From Ligula intestinalis (lineage: Eukaryota > Platyhelminthes > Cestoda > Diphyllobothriidea > Diphyllobothriidae): a DNA stretch of 64,000 nt. A model generated the notes under the pieces. The model had not been told where the DNA came from, did no database searches, and saw nothing but the letters and a program-made list of their open reading frames with translations. This document shows, in pieces, positions 20,001-32,112 of the stretch. The position numbers and the translations under genes were made by a program. Where the stretch lies: contig JAYGXS010000004.1 of NCBI GenBank assembly GCA_036362985.1, positions 41,963,787 to 42,027,786 on the forward strand. Reading direction: 5' to 3'. How positions within the stretch are numbered: position 1 is the stretch's first letter; the number at the start of each line of letters is the position of its first letter.

Positions 20001-22866
20001 AATAAGTAGGTTATGCTCCAACAGTTTATCTAATGTTTTACATATTAAATATGTGAAGTAAGGAAAATTCCGCTTGCAGCTTTATAAGGTGAAGGTAGTT
20101 TGGAAGGGAAAAACAGCAGTCGCCACCCAACATGCGATTTTCCTAACTTTCTTAAGTTTGATCATTACTCGAAGCACCAATTTGAATGAATTTAGGAAGC
20201 TTAAGACATAATAATGTACTGTATCAGGCATATAAAGTTCTTATAAGAACTAAAGTAATCACTTAGTGTTCGTAAAGAACAATAAATTTTCTCGGTAGGC
20301 CCGTGATTTCGAAGACGTAAAAGGCGCTTTAAATTTGTACAATAAATTCATATTTTGTGCTTAAATGAAAACTTGAAGCAAACACTTTCAATATACATAA
20401 AAAGATTTTTACTTAAGTCGAGATATTCTGTTAATTTTAATCATCCTAGATCAGTATTTATAAAATGTCAAAAAAGTATGGCATAATTTTCCTTGTTTAT
20501 CCTTTCTTCGTTGATAAATTTATAAAATTCTGCTTTTGTTCGACGCTTACACCATTTACCGAAATGAAGTTTTTTTCATCATTAGTTTTAATGAAGATGG
20601 CAACGTTTATGATTAACAGAAATGCCTCGAAACCGCAAGACACATTGTCGAGTGTAAATTTTGTCAACTCTGGAGTTGTTTTACTTTTATTCTTAAGATT
20701 CATACAAAAATATTCCATAAAATGTTACCTGATAGAAATTGCTTTTATTAGATTTTTAGCTGACAAACGTCTGCGTACATAAACGTTTTCCAATGTTATG
20801 TCACAATAAAAATTTGATACTTTTGAGAATTTATTTAAGTTTCCTGAATATTAACTATTCAATTGGATGGAAGCTGAAAGAACTGATTATTCTCATCATA
20901 ATGAATTCTCTTTTGTATGAGTAGATTAATTCCACGTTCAGTTATAAAATGGCAAATTCAAAAAACTTTTCATCATAATTGCCATTTTTTTAACTACGTT
21001 TTATTCTTTCGTCACTTCCGTTTCTTAATAAAGCAAACGGGGTACGTAAAGTATAAAAACACTTTATTTCTCCACGGCCTATATTTAACAAAGCTAAATT
21101 TGCCTTTAGGTCGAAGAAACATGTTAGGCATTTGGTTTTTATTGAAGGAGATTTGAGGTTCATTGCTGCAGTCAAACAAGCACTCTTCTGTTAATGCATT
21201 TTGTACAAAAAATTTCACCATATAGCTAAACATAATTTCTTAAATACATACATTCAATTTTACTGCAAACACATTTGTTTCCTTTAACTTTGCTTGAATT
21301 CAATATGAACAAATTTAAAATAAACGTTTCCAGCTCTAAAAAGAGATATCTTCTATGCTTTTTTAAACTTTTTTTGCAGTTTCTTATTAGTAATACCATT
21401 ATTAACGTGCATTTTAGCTCTCTTTTTTCGTAGTACCATAGTAAATGCCTTCAATATGAGTCTTATCCTAATTTCCCCTAAACTAATGGCCATGTCTTTT
21501 AGTAAACCTAACTAAAATTACAATTTAACTAAGTAAAAGGCTTTGCAGAATTCAATTAACTAAATGAATCAAAAAAGTGTTTATTAATATTCCCCAAAGT
21601 ACCAGGTAAATTTCATGATGTACGTTGCAAAGTCATTGGCGTTTACTGTACGTACAACCTTCGATAGGATTCTATTTAATTGCTTAACGCGCTATGCCAA
21701 AATAGGGTTCTATGTTCTTTACGTGATTAAAAATAACTGTGTTGCATTGGGTTGAACTATGAAGAATATTTCCAAAAGGTGATCACAGAGGTTGAGCTTA
21801 AACATTTTTTTGCATAAAGCATTAGTTGTTATGGGGCTGAAAAAAGACTTTCGCTTTCCTGATGCAAAGTTATCGTTTGCCTTAACAGGTTTTTGCTCTA
21901 TATATTTCAAAGTTGCGCATTGAATCAACTATACAGAGTCAAACATACCGTAAAATACTGGCAATTAGAAGTGAATAAGTAGGGTTTTTTGGGGACCATC
22001 TGCATACAAATACAAAACAGTAATAAGGTTGATAAATAATAAGGTAGTCTTTTTTGTTGACTGAAATTCGTTTGGCGCAAGTGCTTTATGTTTGATCTTT
22101 CAGATTATATACATAATTTGCTTAAACTCATTTCCTAAAAATGGCCAAGGTACATATTAAAGCATTAATTAATTAATTATTAAATATTATTAAATATTGA
22201 TGTTATTAGATCCAACCATTTGCTCAATTTTAGATTCAATCATTTGAAATTATCATCCCAAAAATATGCTTTTTGGATCTTTAGCGGCATATCAGCCAAT
22301 TAAGAGCATGTAAACGGCTCGATAAACGTTTTAAGAACCAGGTTATTAGAAGAACTGTATAGTTCAAAATATTTTGAAGCACGTCCTCCTCGGAACCTAT
22401 GCTTCCTGCATGCTTTCCTTCAGTACACTGATAAATACCAATTCTAGGTGTATTTGCGCCTTATTAAGGGAAACTGGGTGAGATGTTGAAAAACATACGT
22501 TGGGGTTTGGTGATAAGGGTAAATCAAATGATCAAATTTGAGTGTTATTACTGTGTGTTGTAAATTGCGTTTACTTTTTTGGTGAGGATTAAACTTTACA
22601 TTATGAGCATGCGCACATTAAGGGAAAAGGTTGGTGTTAACGTTATATTGTGTACCGTGTTGAGGTTTTGATTCATATGCAAGTGAGCCTTCATGCAAAA
22701 GTAGGCACACATGAACTGCTCTCGCACAAAAACCCAACAAAATAAAAACGTCAATCCAGGATGGGCACATTCTGAGAGGTCGATCGGTGTACAAGCAAAT
22801 GCTTTATATAAGTATATCGCAGTAATGGGGTATGACAGCGTCTGCGGGTTACTTGATACAAAACAA
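14011..22866. other. Long AT-rich intergenic stretch
   Basis: About 8.9 kb with no gene, repeat family or structured RNA that I can support. Open frames are short and lack domains or coding character. Confidence 0.4.
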
Positions 22867-23175
22867 ATTCGGGCTTAATAGCCTTCATCAGCCAAGCAAA
22901 ACCCTGAACACCAGCTGATCGGACAACACAAACAAACGCACTCAGACGGAGCAGTTGGTCCACCACGGGTGTCTATCAGATGGGTCATAAGCACTTCATC
23001 GAACCGCAGTTCATCAGCCCCTCGCCACCTGCCATTTGCTGTCACTGCTAATCAGGTATATTTTCACTCAAAAATTAACTTCCTGAGTGAATATATATAT
23101 ATATATATATATAATTGATTCCGAAAAGACAAGGGAGGCCAAAATGGTCACTTGTAGCTTGCTAGCCCTCATCAG
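22867..23175 (-). ncRNA. Cluster of three decayed hammerhead-like motifs
   Basis: On the minus strand CTGATGA occurs three times within 300 bp: complement of 23169-23175, 23011-23017 and 22885-22891. Each is followed at once by a small hairpin. The lowest copy is best: CTGATGA, then AGGCTATTAAGCCC (5-bp stem, 4-nt loop), then GAAT for GAAA. The middle copy has ACTGCGGT then CGATGAAG; the top one has GGGCTAGCAAGCTAC then AAGT. Spacing and shared layout suggest remnants of PLE-type hammerhead repeats, a class different from types A and B. None has an intact core. Confidence 0.35.
23089..23113. repeat. (AT)n microsatellite
   Basis: Uninterrupted AT dinucleotide run of about 24 bp between the top and middle hammerhead-like motifs. 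Confidence 0.9.
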
Positions 23176-23189
23176 CCAGCCATATCCAA

Positions 23190-23599
23190 TCTAAATGTTT
23201 TGAACCCCCACGATTTGACACCGGTTCATTTATTCATTGAGTTAAACACTCAACTGAGACTTTATGGGCTCGTTGATTTGTCGGTTTTGATCGTGAGTAT
23301 GATTTAACTGAGGTGCTTACCTGATCTATCTGTCCTAAGAAGGAAGATCAGATAAAAAAACCTAGTTTCATATATAAATATCACAAAAATGCTTCACTTT
23401 ATTCTCCTACTTCTATTTCGTAACTATTATTTTAATAGTCCTTACATTGTCTTCTATTTTTCGAAGGTAAATTTATTTTAACTTTGCGAAAATTCTCATT
23501 TAAAATTTAAGAAGATAAATTGGTGAACATACGTTTGTTTTCGATAAATACTCGTCAGGCCTTTACATTTATATGGTATGCATAAACTATGGTGGTTGC
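23190..23599. other. Intergenic, nothing recognised
   Basis: AT-rich with no supported feature. Confidence 0.4.
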
Positions 23600-24040
23600 T
23601 GGACAGATGAAGTGTTCTCGTTGTCACGGTAGGGAGAAGGAGCGGGGAAGGAGGTGTGGGGGAAAGTTGGGGAAGTTGAGATCAGAGTGTTAATGTCTGG
23701 ACGGCTTGGCGTCCAAGGCCACCGATAAACTGTGCGTGGCTGGACTTGTGACATGGTCGTCTCTGCGGGGGCCCGATTTCGAGGCATGTGGTCCTCTGTG
23801 GGTGGCCTAGTTACCTCGTTTTGCCTATGGCAACTGAGGCGTCGCGGCGAAATTCGTTTGGGCACATAGCAGTGGTCTGCATAGCCTGATGACGGCCGCG
23901 TCAGCCATCGCCAGCAGACGCTGCCAGAGGACTTTTGAGTAACTTGAAGGTCCCTTGTTAATCATTCGGAAAGCCTCTTAGGCATCCACGCGATGGTTTG
24001 AGTCTACCAGGTGTGCTAAGTTTTAACTGTTTTCACCTTT
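23600..24040 (-). repeat. PLE-2 3' end and pLTR, left inverted arm
   Basis: Reverse-complement homologue of 24720-25140. It comprises the last ~70 codons of PLE-2 (24040-23825) followed by ~220 bp of GC-rich terminal sequence, including GCAGAGACGACCATGTCACA and AAGTCCAGCCACGCACA-like stretches shared with the other arm. Confidence 0.7.
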
Positions 24041-24720
24041 GCGTTGGCCTTTACTTAACTATGTGGGCATGTGTTCTTTTACTCTTTTGGACAAGCGCCG
24101 GCTCGTGTGACCAATATATCCTGCCCCACAGGAACAGATAAATGAATATATGCACATTGAGGTAGTTTGTGATGGCAGTTTAGTCTTAATCTCTCCGCAT
24201 AGGATGGGAGTATTCGAGAACAAAATATGGGCGTTGGTTGCTGGGAAGGTAGTTGCTATGGCTTGACTCCGGCACCTCCTTAGTAGTTCGCTTGGTCCGT
24301 CCCCTTTCAATGGGACTCTGATGAAGATTCGTTTCTTCTCCACTGTTAATACTGAGGGCTTTGGCGGCCTTTCAGCCATGTTTTTAGCGATAAATTGACA
24401 CGGATACCCATTTTGTCGAAAAACGCCTTCAACAATCTTAAGGTATTCTTCAATGCTGTCAGTCGAGTAAATTCTCTTCACCCTTTGCGTCAAACACCGA
24501 ACTAAATTGCGTTTAAAGTTCAACGGTACGAAACTAGCGAAATTGATGTATTGCTGGACCACGTCTTCTTGGGATATACCCTACGTTGAATGCTCCCATC
24601 GGCTCTTTTTACTCAGTAGCACATCAAAAAATGGAAGTGTTCCAGATTGCTTTTCTTCTAGGGTAAATTTTATCGATTTGTGCGCCCGATTAACTGTAAA
24701 TCTGTGTAAAAAGTTCAGTC
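23825..24720 (-). pseudogene. Penelope-like element PLE-2: RT thumb, GIY-YIG, C-terminus
   Basis: Coding pieces on the minus strand, in order: RT thumb (24720-24585, with AHKSIKFTLEE and LPFFDVLLSKK); a frameshift near 24570; the rest of the thumb and linker (24562 down, with FVPLNFKRNLVRCL and GYPCQFI); the GIY-YIG nuclease (CIYSFICSCGAGYIGHTSRR, then LSKRVKEH) ending in a stop at 24059; then the C-terminal segment 24040-23825 with one stop (TAA 23980-23978). The endonuclease keeps its C-I-Y, Y-I-G, Arg and Glu-His landmarks. The RT palm with the YxDD motif is missing, so the copy is 5'-truncated and dead. Confidence 0.8.
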
Positions 24721-25140
24721 TTTGCACACCTGGTAGACGCAAACCATCGGTTGGATGCCAAAGAAGCCTTCCGAGTGATTTACAAGATGCCTTCAAGCTA
24801 CTCAAAACTCATCGGACAGCGTCTGCTGGCGACGGCAGAGGTGGCCGCCATCAGGCTACGCAGACCACTGCTATGTGCCCGATAGAATTCCATAATGACG
24901 CCCCAGTTGCCATGGGCGGAACTAGGTAACAATGTCACCCACAGCAGACCATAGGCCTCGGAAACGAGCCCCCCCGCAGAGACGACCATGTCACAAGTCC
25001 AGCCACGCACACTTTATCGGCGGTCTTGGACACCGCGCAGTGTAGACATTGAAAATTTGACCTTAACTCCCCCCAAATTCCCCCACACCTCGTTTACCCC
25101 CTCCGTCTCCCCGCCACGACAACTAGAACGCTTCATCTCT
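24720..25140 (+). repeat. PLE-2 3' end and pLTR, right inverted arm
   Basis: Plus-strand copy of the PLE-2 3' end abutting the truncated 5' side of the minus-strand PLE-2, so the two are joined head to head. Strong similarity to 23600-24040 in reverse complement across the whole length. Confidence 0.7.
24727..24885 (+). pseudogene. PLE C-terminal fragment, open for 52 codons
   Basis: The plus frame begins HLVDANHRLDAKEAFRVIYK and continues through RLLATAEVAAIRLRRPLLC to TAG at 24883-24885 with no internal stop. This is the post-endonuclease C-terminal segment of Penelope-like proteins. It is better preserved than its partner on the minus strand, which has a stop in the corresponding place. 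Confidence 0.7.
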
Positions 25141-27939
25141 TCACTTACCGCCATACGTCTATTTGTTTTTTTTATAAAAGTTCAAAAACATTTAAACAGA
25201 AAGGCGTTGCAGTCCATAAAAGAACAGGACTAAACATTGCCTGAATTTTCTACGTACTTTTGTATCGTGAAGTTACTATTTTCTTCTATGCGGATATCAA
25301 TATGCGATACATTTTCTAACGCTCGCATTATTGTTTTGCCCTATATTTTAGTGTTTGTGATTTACTCCTTATTCTTCAATTGCGTTAGGTACTTTCAAGA
25401 ATATATCATCAGCAGTTCACTTTATGTTTTACCTAGGTATGACTGAATCATTGTTATGACACTTCTATTAGCATATACCCTACGGGATTAAACAAAACAT
25501 AGAGCACACGTTACAGTGGAATGTGTTAAATTTGTTTACAATACAAACAATAGCGTACACTTGTGCTGATAAAGAGAGCTCAAAAGCTTTTGAATATCAA
25601 AGATTACTTCCCAAGTGCACAAGTACTGCAATGGTTAAAAAACACCTTAGCTTATCTCCTAACAAAGAATGCTTTGCAACTAATTAAGCAAAGTTCATGT
25701 AAAGTGGACTCACTACGGACAATAATGAGTTATTACCTGCTTACATACACTTTATTTCATTATTGTCGGATATTATTTTCAGATGCATTGCACGATTTTA
25801 TGATGCAAAATGTTTTTTTTGTGTGCGACAACACGGTACTTTAACTTTTAATCTCAAAAATGCAGGACGTTTTCCTGTTACTGTGGTATAACGTAGTATG
25901 TCAAAATGTGTGTTCTTGTCGACTGGTTTGTGGGCTATTCTGTTTCTTCACATTTATCTATGCAAGCCAAATTACTGCACTGCAACCTCCCGGTTTGTTC
26001 CCGTACACGCACGCATCACCAGAGGAATTTTACTGCAGTTTAGGGGAATTATTTGCCTTGGCGTCCTTTTTGAAAATAGCACATTACTTAGTATTTTGCT
26101 CTCACAATTGATTGATGCATTTTTGGGATAATCGTGTACGCTGAACATCCAATCTGCCACACATTAGGCTGATATAAATGAAAATGTCAACGTTGACAAT
26201 TCCGCTTAAAAGCGTTGATTATATTAAACCATCGTCACCTCCGTAAGTTGAAATATGAAAGATCACATAGTATATTTTCTATTTTTTTAGCGTTTTGGTA
26301 ATTAATATTGACGATTGATTGGCGTAGACAGGCAGGTTGCATGAAGTGTGACATTAGAAAGCAGCTGCTATATTTTCTAAGCACAAATGGTGGTATGGCA
26401 TCCAAAGGCAAAGGTTCATTATAACTAAGACGTTTTTGCCTCAAATTATGGCACGTGCATTGTTTTTGCAAAGAAATCGATCACTGTACCGCATTCATAA
26501 CAAATATATTGCGTACGTTACCCTTCACTATCCCATAAAGTGTTTATGTGTGAAGATTTGTGACACTTCAGCTTCTGAGTAACACATACATCGTTCACTG
26601 AATCTGTTTTTTCTCTTAGAGCATCGTGAGATCCAATTGTTAAAACTCTACTCATTTAAGTTGTGCTGCACGAAGAAAAGTGGCATTGCAATTGGGCAAT
26701 GCATAATAGATAGTTAAGCGTAGCGAAAATCATTCAATTTCCGCATTTAAAGGTTTTTTTAACTCATGGTGTAACCAGGGCGTTAGAATTCTACTACTGC
26801 AGAATAAACATTTAATTCGTTCTTAAATATATGTTTTTATGTCCTTGTTATTGGATTTAAATTATTAACTGCCTCTTTTTTGTTGTTGTCCTGATTTACA
26901 GTTGTCCGCTGTCTTCAAAAAAAGCACAACGTTTACTTTTATGGCCCTAGTAATTACAGAGCATAAGTCGCTTCAATGAATATTTTGATGAGGCTTTGAT
27001 TTTTAATGCCTGTGTATATTGTCAAAGGTCTAATTTCCACTATCATTGACGAATCACTTTAAACATGAGGGTATTGAAAGAAATATTTTGCATGCACGTT
27101 TTAAGTCTCCCATCTTCCACGAAACAAAATGCTTTCTTTTTTACTTCCCTGAGTGCGTTTTGTCTTTACTGACAGTGGAGCCAGAACGCAATCCTCATTT
27201 AGTGGCTCAAAACAGTTTATCGTCACACATTTCAGCTTTTTTTAATTTGTTGGTTACATCAAGATCACTTTGCTTATTAAAGTAACATTTTGCATGTTGA
27301 ACCTAGCTTCAGATAATGTATTTCTTGCTAGTGTTTTGAGATTCTTTTCAAATTTATTACCGATTTTCGTTACCCTGAACCCGTACCTATTTAAACAAGT
27401 AAAACAGAAGAACAGATATTGAATCACCTACCTATTAGAACATATCTAGCAGTAATTTGTTTATAGCGAGATTCTTCGATATTTTAAGAAATTCAATCAA
27501 GTTGTTCGCTTTACACGTCTATGAGTCAAATAAAAATATTAATTGTCACTTTTAAAATTAAAAACGATCAATTTTTTTGCGTATGGGGAATAAATTTGTG
27601 CAGCTCTTGCAAACTCTAGCTACAGAATTGTTGATTTATAACATCAGCATCGTTATTTCCGCCTGTAGTCAAACTATCAGGGGTAGATCTTTACGGTTCT
27701 TCAGAAAATAAAATGAAAAAACCCAAAATATTACTCATTAAGAAATGTAATAACACATTATCGTGACGGAAAACATAAAACGGCTTTATTACGCAATATG
27801 TAAAGTCAATTCATATTATGAGTAAGAGAGTTCACAGTTAAAAATATATTTTTTAAATACACAATAATGAAGAAGTGTAAACTTTTACATGAAAAAATAT
27901 TATCTGTCTTTCAATTCATTGTTTAAACAGGAAAAAATA
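25141..27939. other. AT-rich intergenic stretch
   Basis: Several 70-90 codon frames (e.g. 25563-25844 and 25860-26111 plus, 26235-26471 minus) show no domain. No repeat recognised. Confidence 0.4.
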
Positions 27940-28065
27940 ATAGATCCGTTAATTTTGAGAGGGCTTAGCATTTGCTTCCGTTCGTTATACAAGGGAATAA
28001 CGGAAGTGGAAATACAAATTGAATTCATACAGAAAATTTGACATGGACAAGAAGGTAACAGGAAA
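27940..28065 (-). repeat. PLE-1 pLTR fragment, minus orientation
   Basis: Aligns with the left PLE-1 arm: TTTTGAGAGGGCTTAGCAT in place of the TTTCGCGAGCACTCATCAG hammerhead core, then GCTTCCGTT, GGAAATACAAATTG and GAATTCATACAGAAAATT. The ribozyme core is destroyed. Confidence 0.5.
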
Positions 28066-28102
28066 TTACTTAAATGAAATCATTAACGTTAAAATGTTAA
28101 AC

Positions 28103-28175
28103 GCTGTATGAATTCAATTTGTATTTACTTTTACTGTATTCATTTTATGTGGCGAGATAGAGAAATTGATAGGTT
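28103..28175 (+). repeat. PLE-1 pLTR fragment, plus orientation
   Basis: CTGTATGAATTCAATTTGTA at 28104-28123 is a perfect 20-bp reverse complement of 28013-28032. It is followed by TTCATTTTATGTGGCGAG, corresponding to the stretch before the hammerhead in the right PLE-1 arm. The hammerhead itself is eroded. Confidence 0.5.
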
Positions 28176-31100
28176 TTTGAAATTAATGGATCCAATACAT
28201 TTTTTGGTTCACACGATGATTAAAAATTGTACCGGAGCAGGAATACTTAAAAATATCGGCCTGTTATATAACTTCTTAAATCGCAAATTATATTTCGTCT
28301 AATGCACACTAAAATACTGAAATATTCTTCAAATTCAAGTAGTTAATATGTTGGATAATATAATACAACTCCGCTCGAACTTCGGAGAGTCCTCTTATGC
28401 AAAAATGCCGTCTTTTGAGATGTTAAATTTTGACCATATTTACATACTGCTACCAAATCACATATGCCACTTCATGCAGAAGGCATCTTTGAAATTAATG
28501 TTAGCCATCCTTTCATATGCAAAAATGGTTTGCAAAAACATCTGCAAGTAGGTGACAAATGAGTACTTGTTCAAATGTCATATCTTTAGAAAGTAAACCT
28601 GAAATTTTGATATATATTTTATCTTTTGGATATTCTTAACAACATCAAAACTCTATATGTAATGCGCATCATGAAATTCCCATTAAAACGCAACTTTCAA
28701 GGTATGAGAGGCGATCCATATTCATGGCAGATTATTGACTAATATATCTTATAGTAATCTGTGCATAGAAAGAGAGAAAATTCATACAACATATGTTTCG
28801 TAAACCCTAAGTGCCATTGCACACACGACGAGCTTCAAACACATTTAAACATTGTAATTTTTGGCGCAATGATGCAATGTTTGTTCACTTAAATACTTGA
28901 TAAATGCATTATTTCCTATCAATCAAGTAAGATCAAAGAGTGCAATTTATGGTGTCTCTAAAGTATTTATAAATTTCTCAATTTATCGAAAAAAATGATA
29001 AAAATCCTACCACCTAATAAGTCATTACGTGGAAAGTGTAAATATTGCAGGTTGTCAAGAAAAATCTTATTTGGCTGCATTGCACTGAAATGCCTAATAA
29101 ATTCGTCTATGCATCATCTCCGAACCGAAATGTTTATTTTAGAATTTTGCCTCTTTTCTCATTAAAGCACACGTTTACTGTGCTTATTATTATTTTTGTC
29201 TGCTTGTGCGCATAAAATCGCCTGAAATTAATGGCTTGCTCATAATTTTATGTCTCTTTCTTACTTGCGCTTAATTAGAGCAATCTTAAAGGGAATATTT
29301 AAGAAATCATGATTTACTATACTTAAGAAGTCTGTGCATGCATGAAGCTAAATTTACGTCTCAAAGAGAAAAGTACCATGTATCTGCGCTTGATCGGTAC
29401 GTCCTCTCAGCGCCCATTAAATTATAGCAAATTCACAAGTGATTCTATTTCAAAGTTGACAAAAGTTATGTGAAGTTTGCATAATAGATTTAGAAAATCA
29501 ATGTGGAAGTTTGTTTCTTGAGCATAACATCACATTCAATTAATCTAAAGTATGCTTGGCTACTGCAAACCGCATTGTATGAGGTAATATATAATGTCAC
29601 AGTAAACGAGTAAACTCAAGACCTACATGCTATTAGTTGCGTATTTCTTCCGGGCAAGAAACATGCTTATATAGAACGTCAATTTGCATTAATTTTGTAG
29701 GGCATTGACGATGGATTTGCATGATGCAAAACGCATGCCTAACTTTTAAATAGCTTAAGTGGGAAGCAATAAATAGACCACACCCAAAACATGGATGAGC
29801 ATAAAAAAAACACTAATCAGAAGCTACTTTTTCAATAACGTACTACGAATATGTATGCTATTTGCTATTAAGATATGTTGCTGCGCAAAAGCATTAAAAG
29901 TGCGTAGCACTTTGTTTTGTGTTTTGCGCTTGATTGGGAAATCTGGCGTGCTGTGATCGTTGAAGTGTTCGTTCTTCGGGCAAGACAATTTCCATGAATG
30001 CATTCAAAGTTGAAATGAACACATGGCAACGGTTTTCCTGGATGTCATGCCTTTCCTGCGCGGAGAGATTCTGAACTATGTTCGTGCAATATAGAGATTC
30101 CAACCAAGTCATGTTACACGTTTGGCAATTTTCAAATATTCATATTTAATCGGTCATATGAGTAGATAAAGCAGCCATTTATTCCTTTATTGGTAAGATG
30201 TCACAAGCTGTTTGGCTTCCCTTGAAATCCGTCACCTCCGATATTAAAATTATCGAAAAGGTGGTAATTGCTTTTGGAAATTATTCTGCTCTTGGTTAAT
30301 AGATAACTAAGCTAATGATTTCTTGAAAGAACAGTCTAGCAGCAAAAAGGAGATGACATTTAAATTTCATGTCTGCTAGGCAGAACGTTTCCTACCGCGT
30401 AATTTCTTCTTGGACATTCCAACTGAAAACACTTGTGACTGCCTATGAAATGAAGCACTTGGTTCCAAATTGAAGCTGACTCTATTCAGTGCGCTGGGTA
30501 GATCGGCGTATTCATAAGTTGCCCGCTTATTGAAGAGGAGTCCGGAAATACCCAGAACTTTTCCCATAATACTGTGAGCCATTCGCCAAAACGCATTGAA
30601 TTAATAATTTAAAATTGGCCTTACTTGAAAATTGTCTTATTATGGACCCATTATAGTGTATTTAACGATCTGCTTGAACTTGTTGGCGTCTCCATGGAAA
30701 TTGTTGTAGAAAATCTTGATGTCTGTCGCAGGAGTTAGTCTTTGCGAATGTTTGTTGAGCCTCTTAAATTAAGTAGAAACTTGTGTACTGAAAATGGTAA
30801 CGGGCTAGTGCGTAATAAAACTGTTGGATTATCTCCTACTGTAGATTGGCAACAACTTTGCTTCTTTCTCAATATCGCAAAGTTTATATTTGTTATAAAA
30901 AAGTTCGGTCATTTTGGAAGCTGTGCGTATGTTTAAGTTGTTTCTTTCCCCATAAATAATATTAAACATGGTTACGTGTCTAGTGGTACAAAGAACACTT
31001 CCTAAGAATATGGGTAATCGTTGAAGCAGTGCTATAAATATCTACTTTTGCACTTGGGTTTGTTATCCTCCTTAGAAGGAATATGTCCCCTTTATAAAGT

Positions 31101-31779
31101 TTATGTGGTTTGATGACATCAGGATGCATGTAGCAGCTGTTCGTTTTCTGGTATATCAGTTTGATTTTTCACACTGAAATGTAAAATTAAAAAAAAATTA
31201 GACTTTCTTGTGACCACCTTTGTTTTGCCACTTGGTTGGGGATTTTTAGCAGACGAAATATCAAAAACCGACAAATTTGAACAGCTCTGAAGAAAAAAAA
31301 GTTAGTCTTGATGAAGATGTCCTGATACTTATGCAATATTCAACTGTCTTTGCTTTTTGAGATTATTTGGCCTATTTCCGACAGGATCAAATATCCAAAA
31401 AGGCTTGCTGGTAAATTATAAGACAGTTAAGTCCAGTTGCATCCGCCAAATGCATTGATATGATTTTCCGACAAAGTGGGCGTTCTTGCCGTCTCTGTCA
31501 TTTCATGTATACATTTCGATAAGCTACTTGATCAATGTTTTATATACTAAGTACAAGCTTGCATGATAAAACGGCAAGCGTGCATTATGGGTGACTAAAA
31601 TCCCCGCCACTATGAAAATACTTGCAAGATTTTGTTTTTAATAGGACTCATTGAAGGCACAGTATGTTAGGCAAGCCTCTTTAACCCCCACTGAACTAGA
31701 GATCGTGTAAAAAGGTAATGCAGGTAATTGACTCTTTACAAATGGGCCTCAGTGCAAACAAACAACGGAATGTGTATGA
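28176..31779. other. Intergenic with two unassigned minus-strand frames
   Basis: Frames at 30376-30582 (68 codons, basic end KKKLRGRKRSA) and 29894-30112 (72 codons), both minus, look somewhat protein-like in composition and lie close together, but I recognise no domain and no convincing splice sites. Otherwise nothing. Confidence 0.3.
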
Positions 31780-32112
31780 GAAAATGTAGCAGATAAGTCA
31801 AAATGGCCACCACGTCTCTATTCTGTTTGCCCTTATTACTATGTGACTAGAGAACTAGCCACTGCGGCTGCAATCAGAGCCCAAGAGATGAGGCCCAAAG
31901 CGGTTTTGAACAAGAAAAGCCAACTTGTGTTCGCTGAAGCCCTTAAACGAGTGTTAAGTACAGATATCTTTCAATCCGTATGTACATCATGGCGAATGCT
32001 GCAAGCAACATTCCGCAATTTAAAAAAAGACTGGTTTGCAATCAAAAGACCAAATTGCGTAGGATTGCAATACTGGACGATTGAAATGATTTATTTGAAA
32101 CGATTAAAATGA
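31780..32112 (+). CDS. Unassigned open frame, possibly Myb/SANT-like
   Basis: Open from just after a TGA at 31777 to a TGA at 32110-32112, about 110 codons, with more protein-like composition than its surroundings. The C-terminal half has a W...L...FRNLKKDW...G...W pattern, loosely like the end of Myb/SANT-like or MADF DNA-binding domains found in transposon and regulatory proteins. No convincing ATG starts the frame: the Met codons are internal and no start context is seen. It could be an exon, a transposon relic or chance. Confidence 0.2.
   Translation, partial: ENVADKSKWPPRLYSVCPYYYVTRELATAAAIRAQEMRPKAVLNKKSQLVFAEALKRVLSTDIFQSVCTSWRMLQATFRNLKKDWFAIKRPNCVGLQYWTIEMIYLKRLK

Noticed and set aside
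23880..23900. CCTGATGACGGCCGCG inside the PLE-2 arm as a hammerhead core
   Set aside because: No GAAA or NUH follows in either arm, and the sequence is explained as PLE C-terminal coding sequence read on the other strand.
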